Of a stretch of 64,000 nucleotides of DNA, positions 51,320 to 61,327 are shown piece by piece. How positions within the stretch are numbered: the first letter of the stretch is position 1; every line of letters starts with the position of its first letter. The translations under genes and the position numbers were made by a program. Below the pieces are notes generated by a model. It searched no databases and had not been told where the DNA came from. It saw only the letters and a list, made by a program, of their open reading frames with translations. The stretch comes from Chamaecrista fasciculata (lineage: Eukaryota > Streptophyta > Magnoliopsida > Fabales > Fabaceae): positions 1 through 64,000 of the forward strand of contig QANZ01034347.1 in NCBI GenBank assembly GCA_003254925.1, read 5' to 3'.

Positions 51320-53567
51320 GGCCAAAGTGCAATATTGGTCCTATAACTTTGCATGAGTTCCCAAATCAGTCCTATAAGTTTTTTCGTCTCAGATTTGGTC
51401 CTATAAGTTTGAAAAATTCTCACCGTTAGTCCTATCAATATTTCCGTCCAATTTTTTCCGTTAATGCTGATGTGGCATGATGACTGGGATATTGAAGTGA
51501 CAAAGTGAATTGAAATGGGACCATACTGCAACAAATATTAATATTGTGGATGTATTTAGTGAATTTGACAGAGGACCATGTTAAAATCGCTCTCTCAACT
51601 TCTTCGATCTTTCTTGGTCGCTATATGCTATATCGCTGCTCTTCTTCTTCTTCAAGTTCTCGTTCATCTTTCTTCTTCATCTTTCTTCTCTTTCTATACT
51701 TAATTTATATAGTCTTCATATTAGAAATCACATGTCCCTTCTTCTTATGGTACTGGGTTTGATGTTATTAATCTAGCAGCATTATGACGGTCAATATTAA
51801 TCTAGCTTACATACTCCTTTAGCCGTGTTCATTATTCCAAAAGAAATTGCAAGCTTTTCACTATGGCCTCGCAGTATCTCAATCTTCTCCTCTTCTTCTA
51901 GTTCATGAAGCACACAACTTGTGTCAGGTTTATACCCAATTTTGCTTATTTTCTTCTCCAATTTTATCCATGATTGCTTAATCTTCTTTGATTCCAACAT
52001 TGATGTGTCACCAACGAGAAATCTATAAACTTTTCCTCCTATTTCAATCCAACTACATCCTGCATCTTTTTGAAGGCCAATCCCCTTCATCCTCTGTCTC
52101 ACTTTTCTTACATCATCCCATTTCCCTAACCCAGCATATAAATTTGACAGCTACACATAGTTTTCTGCTTTGTCTGGCCCCAATTTGACAGCAACACATA
52201 GTGCATCTTTTTTAGCCCTTCTGTTACTAAGCCAGCATGGCTACATGCCATTAAAAGTCCTATAAACGTGAAAGAATCAGGCTTGCATCCTGAGCTTTGC
52301 ATCAATTCAAACAGCTCTATAGCGTCATGTCCATGCCCATGAATTCCATATCCTGCAATTATAACATTCCATGATGCTTCATCTTTCGTCCCCACCCTGT
52401 CAAAAACACTTCGAGATTGTGCCATGGAACCACTTTTTGCATACATGTCTATTAGTGAACAACTAATATAAGCGTCCTCTGTGAGGTGAGCTTTTAATAC
52501 AAAGATATGAACTTCTTTCCCTAGTCGCAGAGCCGTAGCTGTGAACATGCCCCCAGAACACCCATTACGACAATCTCATGAGGTTGATTTCCACTTGAGA
52601 GCATTTGGCGAAATGTGTCAAGGGCTTCACTAGGAAGTCCATTCTGTGAAAAACCAGTAATCATTGAGTTCCAACCTACTACACCTTTGTCTTCCATTCT
52701 GTCAAACAACAATTTTGCTGATAGCATTCTCTCACAATGAATATAAAGGGACAGTAATGATATCCCGATAAATTCATCCAATTCTAAACCATTACGCAGT
52801 ATAAAACTATGAATCTCTTTGCCATAGTGTAGGAAAACCAGAATCTGTCATTTGCAGGTAAAAGTCCAGAGCCCTTCCAGGAAAACCATTTTGTGCATAA
52901 CCACCGATTAGTGCATTCCAAGAGCTGACTGTTTTTGCCTTCATACAATGAAAGATATGATTCGAATAATTCGGTAACCCACACTTTGCATAGGCGGCGA
53001 CAAAAGCATTGGTAATCAATTCATCATCCTGAAATCCATGCCTGACAGCGTAACAGTGTCTCTGTTTCCGACAACTTCTCTGGCGCTGGTTCACGACGAG
53101 GCTACCAATCGCACTCTCTCACGCTGTCGAGAGAAACGTTTAGAAATTTCAAACCCTAGAAACCCTAACCCTCGAGCGTTGTTGTTGGAGATGAAAGAGA
53201 CTAATGGACTTTGAGTGAGGTAGAGTCTGAGAAGTTAGAAGAATGAAGATGAAAAGGTTGCAATGTATCTTTGGCGGGAGGGAGCAAAACGACGCGTAGC
53301 ATAGTAGTCCTTTTTTTATTATTGTTGTTAAAATGTTATTAGTTTTTGCATAATAGTCCTTTTTTTATCCACATCATCTAAACTTGCCACATCAATATCC
53401 CAGTCATCATGCCACATCAGCATTAACGGAAAAAATTTAACGAAAATATTGATAGGACTAACGGTGAGAATTTTTCAAACTTATGGGACCAAATCTGAGA
53501 CGAAAAAACTTATAGGACTGATTTGGGAACTCATGCAAAGTTATAGGACCAATATTGCACTTTGGCC
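51320..53567. mobile_element. Pack-MULE: Mutator-like element carrying a captured PPR gene (2248 bp)
   Basis: The terminal inverted repeats are 51320-51495 and 53392-53567: both 176 bp with 4 mismatches, beginning GGCCAAAGTGCAATATTGG. A perfect 9-bp direct repeat TATATAATT flanks the element (51311-51319 and 53568-53576), the signature of Mutator-like transposition. There is no transposase. The interior holds a minus-strand PPR gene fragment (about 51797-53060) and, beyond its 5' end, a segment unlike the rest (53060-53330) that resembles a plant 5' leader. Nearly identical arms and an intact target duplication suggest recent insertion. Mobilisation would need a transposase supplied from elsewhere. 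Confidence 0.93.
51797..53075 (-). pseudogene. Captured and broken PPR-DYW-type gene fragment
   Basis: Minus-strand reading in several frames gives typical PLS-class PPR repeats: NAFVAAYAKCG, VSSWNALIGGYAQNG, GWNSMITGFSQNGLPSEAL, SCSLIDMYAKSGS. An E-domain follows (DAGCSWIEIGGKVYRF, LRGHSEKLAISFGI). The closest remembered protein is Arabidopsis At1g18485, an organellar PPR protein. The copy is not functional. It shows a deletion with loss of frame near 52800-52830 and a frameshift near 52530-52550. A larger deletion near 52180-52215 removes the segment between EGL and YVLLSN. The DYW end is missing after 51820. Nuclear PPR genes of this class usually lack introns, so capture from genomic DNA or cDNA cannot be told apart. 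Confidence 0.85.
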
Positions 53568-53576
53568 TATATAATT

Positions 53577-54152
53577 TATAAACTCCTTACACTTGGTTAA
53601 ACTTTCCAAAACTCTAAATTTACAATTGCTGTTCGGATTTATAGATGCATCATTTTCTTTTTCTATAACAAACTTAAATTTATGATGTTGATGTACAAAT
53701 TCCAAGTGAAGCATGACCAACTAATATTTAGTACTAGCTGACATCTATCAAATAGCTGGAATGGGCTTCGGTACTCTAATAAGGCATTGGATATCCCAAC
53801 ATACCATAATGCCGTGCCTTATTCCTAGTTTCCCAATACGTTAAGGTGAATACAATTCCTAATTTCTATGATAACTTACAATATTGGGGAATTTGAAACA
53901 CGGCATGCATCTAGCTATGTTAGGATTACCCAATGCAATATTAGGGTGCAAAAGTCACAGGAAACGACTCACACAGACCTTAAATGAAGGAAAAAAAAAT
54001 GGAAATCAATTCAACATATGAGCCTCCTTCAATATGCGAAAATTACCTAGATTGAAGAGGAAAGATATTAAGGCAAACCTTTGCCCATCCCAACCTAATA
54101 ATTTATTTAAATCTATTCACCCTTCCAAGAGGCTCAAACTATTTTCCCAGGA
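53577..54152. other. Spacer with F-box/LysM 3' UTR
   Basis: No gene was recognised. AT-rich sequence between the Pack-MULE target duplication and the stop codon of the F-box/LysM gene. The part next to 54152 should include that gene's 3' UTR. Confidence 0.5.
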
Positions 54153-55755
54153 TTAAGAAAGTCCTACTTGCCTCTCCCACCGGATATCTGCAGAAAATTC
54201 AGAAAGTGCAGCTCGAGGATCACCATCTGAAATAGACCAATAATACAGAGCAGTTTCATCATCGACTTGCATGCTCCTCCTCAAGGAATCAATTACCCTT
54301 TTCTTACCTTCGTCCAAGGAAATCTTGTTTGATAGATAATTACACCTATTGTCAGGCACACCCTCAGGATATATTACTGCTACTTCTCTTTTTGCATAGA
54401 CATCCAGCTCAATGTAGCATGTTCTGTTAATAAGAATATTAGGGTTGCTTATGGGGATTAATAGCCTTTCCCTTGAGTATATACCATGGTCACTCATCAT
54501 GTTGTTCAGACGTTTTATGTCCATAACCTGTCAAAACATTGAATTAGGCCAAACAAAAAACAAACGAAAAGAAAACTTCTATGCAGTCTTTCCAATTCTT
54601 TGCCATGCTAATAACCACGAAAGCACATACTAACAAGGAGAATATAGTTCACAACAAAATGACAAATAACCTTGAAAATATGAGGACACTGAACTAAATC
54701 ATAACTGGACAAGGTTTAATCAAGAAGTTGAGAAAACAAATGGTTGAATCTATTTAAAATCATTTGAACCTAAATTGTTCACTTTTCATCAGCTTTAAAC
54801 TTAAGGCCATAATTCGTCTCTTTCCCCACCCAAAACTGTATGTCTACGTTTTCAAAATTGCATCAAAATTGTCTGTCACGTGGAGACCCAACAAAATCAA
54901 TGCTAGCAGCATTCATGCATTGTCTTTTGTTATGTAAAAATCTTCGATGCTTAACTCCACAAATAATACAAGCCATTTGTCGATCTACACTGTACCCGGT
55001 GTAAATATACCATAGGTAAAAGTTACTGTGAAACCTTTTTCTTTTTTGACAAAAACACCAATCAATATCATGAAATCCTTAATTTTGGTTTCAGTTCATT
55101 GCTTGCCATGAAATGTTCATTCAAACTCTAAATCTAATCTAAACGAACAACTCAACCCCATCGAGCGCTGATGTTTCACATAACTACTCATGATATATTT
55201 CACTTTTAAAAACTCGAAAAAACATTGAATGTGAACTCAATAAATTAATTGTCCACTCTTGAATCTAATAACTCTCAAGAATCAACCAGAAAAAAAAATT
55301 ATAATACTGAGGAAACAAATGGCGCAGAATAAGTACCACAATGAACCAACGTTTCTCATCGATTGTATCAATAGATATAATATATTATCTAATCCGTCTT
55401 ATATGTTGAGTGTAATTCCTAATTACAACAAGGCACCACAAATCGCAATTTCACATACCTGAACCGAGTATTTGACGGCAAGACTGGCAACGGTATCGCC
55501 ACGCACAATCCGATGTGAAATCGCGAATTTTCCGAGACCAGTGTCTCTCCAAAAGCTTCCAGACAAGGGATTACCAATGACATCCTTCAATTTCCAAGGG
55601 GCTGCAAAAGCTCTAGTTACGATATCCCTATCGGAGGCCACCGAATTCCACAATCGGCAGACGCATCTCGCTCGGGGGAGATCTGAAACCGGAAGATTCT
55701 CGAAGATAAGTCGGAGGATATCCCTGCACGCAAGTGCCGAGAAAACAGAACTCAT
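54153..55755 (-). CDS. F-box protein with LysM domain
   Basis: Two exons, 55755-55459 and 54537-54153 (297 + 375 coding nt ending at 54153, with 54527 as the first base of exon 2), give 223 residues, close to Arabidopsis At1g55000 (about 221). Residues of about 8-48 form an F-box (ILRLIFENLPVSDLPRARCV, then CRLWNSVASD), implying an SCF ubiquitin-ligase adaptor. Residues of about 78-125 form a LysM fold (HRIVRGDTVASLAVKYSVQV, then IKRLNNMMSDHGIYSRERLLIPI) split by the 0.93-kb intron. The C-terminal third has alternating charge (DDETALYYWSISDGDPRAAL). There is no signal peptide, so the LysM domain is probably intracellular. The gene is divergent from LPA3. The target is unknown. Confidence 0.92.
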
Positions 55756-56141
55756 GGGTGAAATTACAGCCTAGGGTTTCTTCGGTGGACGACGATGAAT
55801 GAAAATTGAGCAGATATTTGAGAAAGTCGCCGTCGCCTGAGTGAGTGAAGCGAGAAGACGAAGGAAGAAGTGAATCTTTCTTCTGCGTCCTGTGGCTAGA
55901 TGAGAGCGTACGTGGCTGAATTATATTATAGTGTCGTTTATCTCCAAACGCGCGCTGAAAAAGGACCAATGACCAAAACGATGTCGTTTTCCTATAGAGT
56001 AAATGGTGATAACTGATAAGTGATAACTAAAAAACCAATTAACGAAACGCAAACGGCAAATGCTGTTGCTCAAGATTGCATCATCCATGGCTTAGGAAGA
56101 GAGTGAGTAGCACACAGAATAGTAGTCGAAAGCAAAAATAG
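55756..56141. promoter_or_regulatory. Shared divergent promoter region, F-box/LysM and LPA3
   Basis: Only 386 bp separate the two start codons, so both leaders and both promoters lie here. It contains an imperfect palindrome AAAACGATGTCGTTTT at 55975-55990, roughly midway, and a CCAAT box at 55966-55970. There is no obvious TATA box for either gene, as in many plant bidirectional promoters. Confidence 0.6.
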
Positions 56142-59100
56142 ATGGGTTGTTCAAGTTTAAGCTGTAACATATACTTCTATTACCGTCCTTCGATACCTAT
56201 TTCTACTTCAACAACTCGATTTTCCGTGTCTTCTTCACACTCTCACGCTATCTTTAGTGGTTTCCATGGGATTTCCCTTCACTCTGCAACCTCCACCTCA
56301 AAAATTTGTGCCAAGTTTGACAAATTCCAAGGTGAACCTTCCCAAGACAGTCTTCAAGAGTCGGAACCTTCATCTACATTAGATAACTTTGAGGACGAAG
56401 ATGACAGGTATGAATTCCTTTAGTGGTTTACTTTGCAATTTATGCATTGTAAATTGTATTCAGTTGGGATTTATGTTCTGCTAGTTTCATAGACCAGACC
56501 AGTTATTAGAATTATATTTGCCGTAGCACTTAAATTTTGGGATCTCTTGATGACGAGCTTTGAAACTTCTGGGCCTAAGCGTTTTGAAGTAATTGAAGAG
56601 ACTGACATATTCTATCAATTACAATTCCTTTTGCCCGTCTCTTTTTTGCTTAATTATTTAATTTCGATTTCATAAGATTGCTACCTAAGCTTGTTATTCT
56701 ATAAACTTCAGCTTCTAGATTATCACTAAATCAAATTTTGTCTAAAATATCTTATAGAATCTGATACAATTTAATCAAGTTTGCACCATTTGAAAATACA
56801 TTGCAACTGTAGGGGAATAGGAATTCATGTATTGATTCTTTCACTTTTTTTTAGCATTAAAGTTTGGTCTGCATTTCAATAGGTATATAAAAGAAGTTGA
56901 ATCTTTGGTTTCCTTTTCAGTTGCTTGCCCCCGGACTTGGAGGGTGCGGTGCGGCAGTCAAGTGAGGCCACTGCCCTTTTTCTGTCTTCAGGAGGGATGA
57001 GAGCCATAGTATGTGCCCAAGTTGATGAGTTATTTAATTCCCTAAATAGGTTGCATTATCTGTGTTCCTTTCAGGTGCACCTTTAACTTAATAATATTTA
57101 ATAGTGAAAATTAAAAATTGGACCATTTGTGAAACAATTCCAAGTGATGTATTGCATCTTTTCTGTAAGAGTGTCATTGAACATTGATGTCTTTGGAAGA
57201 TACCTTGGATAAAGTAGGGTGACATGGATGACCTACTACGGTATTCTGAGATGTTTCCTAAATAATCGGCCATCTTAGCCATGCTAAGATCAAGCACTTC
57301 CTAAGTTTTAATCCGTCTAAGGTAACCAAAAGACATTATAACCAAGTGTTTATTCGCACTTGGTTGTGGATACCTTGGATGAATTGAGGCTATGGTATTC
57401 TTAGTCTTTTCTGATGAGTCCAGCCATCTTGAAGTTGCTATTTTCATAGATAAAGTATGACATAAATTTCGCCTGTTTAAGATGATCAAAATTAAGAAGC
57501 TGTTCCCTTCTTGTGTGGTAGCTCAAGCAATTTGGTATGAAAATGATCTTTTCAGTTGTTCACTTTTGCATTCTTTCTTTCTTAACTTTTTTGCAGGTTG
57601 AACTTTTAATCCCCCAATTGCAATTTTTAGATGATGAAGGTGCACAGGTGGAGCTCTGGGAATTGTCAAGGATTTTTTTGGATACGCTTATTAAAGAAAC
57701 AGGATGTCAGGTTAGTCACATGGGCCACCTAGTATTGTAATATATCAACATTTATTTAAGAATTCAGTCTTTTCTTAAAAACCCTAAGTTTAAGTAGTGA
57801 TGTGCTCTTCCCATTATCTGGCTATCTCAGACCTATAAATGCATTGTTCTGTTCGTGTAAAATGAATTTGTTATTTGCTTGTCATGCGCATAATTTACAA
57901 CAAATTTTGTAGTTACTCCAATGGTGCATCCACAAGCTAGTGTCATTCTATGTTCATAGTCTCCTTGATAACACAGGAGGCAGTTAACATGTTACTCCAT
58001 TGATACTATTTCCTATTCTAGTTTTTCATTTTCGCAAAGAAAATAACACAATAAAAGAGAAAAAATAATCAGTCTCCTAAAAATTCTTTTGACATGAGGA
58101 TCTTCGCTTTTCGTTGCTGCACATTTTCATTCTGGTGCTTCCCATAAAAATAAATAAATAAATAAATAAATTATATTTTAGTTGTAAAATTGGTTGCTAA
58201 ATTTTGCATTAATTTGATTGCTAGAGAGTTAAAGCCATATTTCCAGATGCTGGTGCAGCTGCTCTTCTAAAATATCGGTGGAAAGATGCAGTGTTTAGTT
58301 TTGCAAGGTGATTTCCACTGTATTAATTATTAATTTATATTTTATCTCCTTTGTCATGGAAACATGATTCTAGAGTAAACTTTTAGCCAGTGGATTCCTA
58401 CTTTTGTGTATTAGTGGCCATGCTATTGTTTTATGTTTAATTCTTATGTTCTGTTTATCCAGCTTAAGTGACCGGAAGCCCGTTGAAAGTGAAGATGAGA
58501 TTGTGGTCATGGTTGTTCCTGATTATCAAATGTTAGAATATGTTCAGAGAATTGCATCTAATCTCTCAGATGATCCCGTACATTCCTGACTAATATCTTT
58601 GCATCATCGCAATCCTTTTTTTTTAATATATATATATATATATATCAATTATCATGAAACCTACAATTTAAGCATCCTTCTACTTATCTGCTTGATGGGT
58701 AAGCAAAATGTAAGATTTTCTTCAATGCATGACGAATTTCATTGACTACATGTAATGTAGTTATAACATGAATTTCATAGATATGATGAATAGAGTAATA
58801 ACCATAAATTATAAGAGATTGAGCATGCTTGGTCGTACTCATGTGAGATTCTAGCAAACCACCATCGTCTGCAATGCCAATATACATCACTCCATAATGC
58901 CATTTCAGCTTCTTGCATTTTGTTTAGCAATTTCCCTGAAATAGTGGTTATATAAATTTTGCAAACTAACTTTTCCAGATATTTACAGCCAAGACCCCTC
59001 ATCATGTGGAACCCACGCTTGATTAGTGAAGATGTCGGGGTTGGAGTTAATGTTCGAAAGCTAAGGCGCTACTTTTTAAGGTATGGTATTTGAATCATTT

Positions 59101-60497
59101 AGTACAGATATATATGCTCTACAGTTCACTTAAACTGACTGTTAGAAATAGTAAATGTCAAGTTGTCAACTTAACAAGGAGTTAGAAAAGTTTGTCCTCA
59201 TTCATGTAATTCAGATAGAAGATGTATATGATTTTTTTTTTCTTTTCTTTTGCTTAGATATAGGTTCTGTATAACCTCTGGTCATGGTATTTTTTTCTGC
59301 CAACTTTTGCAGACTTTTTTGTAATTGTGGCTTAGTGGTTCAAGTCCTTGCTTCAATTTCAAATCTATCCTTTTATCCTCAATTTTTACCTTCTCTAAAC
59401 TATGTAAAGGTTTTTGTGCTAATTCTTTCTTCAGGCTTAACCTTTCTTTTTGTTAACATTCTTTTAGGTGATTATCATAATATCATTGGATATACTTTTC
59501 TAGAGTTCATCTTCAACTCTATTGTTTACTGCATGTGTTCAGTTCCTTTCAGAGAATTGCATTATTCCGATTGTACTAGACAACTAAATTCTCATAATTT
59601 GTTGTACAGCACTTTCACAACTGTGTATTCCATGCGACCTCTACCATTTGGTGCAGTTTTTAGGTGCTATCCTGGGTAAGGTCCTTGTTTCCTTTCCTAA
59701 AAGGATTATTGCTAATTGCATTCATTCTTTATCTTTAACTCTTCTAATTTGAGATTGTCTGCATCTATAGTTTACCTAGAGACTAACGACCTTTGGGGAT
59801 GATGATGAAGCCCAAAACTTGCCATAAGTAATTTCATTAGGTTGCTTTATATGGTTCAGATGTTGAGTTCGATACCATGATTTAGTTATAGTTTTTTTCG
59901 ATATTCCATGAAAAATTGGGACTAGAAATTCACGCTTTTAGTCAAATATGACTTTACATATAAGATATAACCCTCATCATTTCTGCATGGTAAAATGCAA
60001 TTTATAATTTGTTTTGCTGACTGATTCTTGTCTTGCTGATGGCACTTAGATTATGGAAAGTGTTCAATGATGACCAAGAGAGACCCAACCGATATTTGCT
60101 AGCCAAGGAATTCATAAGCCGTCCTGATGCTGAAGAACTTGAGGTCAGTAATTTACTAGATTCAATTCTAAAATTCTAAACTTCCTTGCCATAACCATTC
60201 TGTATGGCTCACTGTTTGTAGCTGATTGAATATGAATCATTACTTTGTCCGAAAACTTAAAATCATGAACCGAGAACTGGCCTCAATGAAACAAAATATA
60301 TGGTCACTTCTCACTTGCCTTTAGTACTTATTTCTTGTCCTTAAAAACAGTATGATAATCTAATCCTAATATTCTGAATCTTGTTATGGCAGATGATATT
60401 TGGAAGTGTAGAACAAAAGTCAGAGCAAGGTCCAAACCTGCTTGATAAAGCGGCAGGCTTCTTCTCTTCCATAAATCGGTTCATGAAGGCTATGTAG
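56142..60497 (+). CDS. LPA3: LOW PSII ACCUMULATION 3-like chloroplast protein (DUF1995)
   Basis: Nine exons: 56142-56407, 56921-57008, 57597-57710, 58225-58307, 58463-58577, 58989-59080, 59610-59675, 60050-60143, 60393-60497. They give 340 residues. In Arabidopsis LPA3 acts in the chloroplast with LPA2 in assembling the CP43 antenna into photosystem II. The first 60 or so residues are Ser/Thr-rich with few acidic residues, as expected of a transit peptide. The DUF1995 core follows: LPPDLEGAVRQSSEAT, VELLIPQLQFLDDEGAQ, AIFPDAGAAALLKYRWKDA, VVMVVPDYQMLEYVQRIA, LIMWNPRLISEDVGVG. The C-terminus ends with FFSSINRFMKAM. All junctions are GT-AG and in phase. Confidence 0.94.
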
Positions 60498-61327
60498 CAC
60501 ATGCCTTCTACATAGTACAAACATGCCGAAATATATTATAATTGATAATCTACAATTTATATTTCATGCAATTCACTCTGGTGGCAGTTTGCCTAGTGCT
60601 AGTCAAAATGGCTGAATCAATCGAAATTTTGACAAAATTATTCATAATTAAAATATGTCCAATGCATTCCAACAAGAGAATTGGGGAAGCCTTTTGGATT
60701 CTTAAACAGCCACAGGACATATTGTTTGAGTAAATTATATGAACAACTCTTAAAACATAATTAAATTATAACTAATATTGATATTTAATATAAAATTCTT
60801 AAAGTTAATATTTTTAGTTAATTCAATAATGGTCGATTTCTTTTTAAACACTAATTATTATATTAATAATCTTATGTTAAAATTCAACATCTTTTTAGTA
60901 ATCTTTGTTGTTTTATTAAAAATAAAATCACAATTTCACATGTAAAATGTTATTATTATTGGTAGAATTTAAATGAAATGGAAGTGCAATCTATTTTATA
61001 TATTTTAGCTTTATAAGATTTATCAAAATTAGTTTATATATATTACATAGGGGTTTTCTCACAATTTCACCAGCAGGAAATAGTAATGACAGATTAGCAG
61101 AACACGTTGAAAACTTAACGATGGAGGAAGTCATGTAGGATACCTCCAAACTGCTGGGTTTTATTTAATTTTTCTGGCCATACAAAGCCTCTTATTCGCG
61201 ATGCTACAAGGGGATATAGCTTGTGGAGGCATAAGAAAGTAAAACCATAAATTCCTAATAACTTATTTAAAGCTCACCTATATGATATATAAGAGTTTAT
61301 GATCTCACCAGGTTGCATGTAACATGC
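60498..61327. other. Convergent spacer between LPA3 and endo-beta-mannosidase
   Basis: The two genes end toward each other here. AT-rich, with the LPA3 3' UTR at the left and the mannosidase 3' UTR at the right. No additional gene or repeat boundary recognised. Confidence 0.5.

Noticed and set aside
59320..59345. A-box-like GGCTTAGTGGTTCAAG in LPA3 intron 6
   Set aside because: No B box follows at a suitable distance. Probably chance or a highly degraded SINE.
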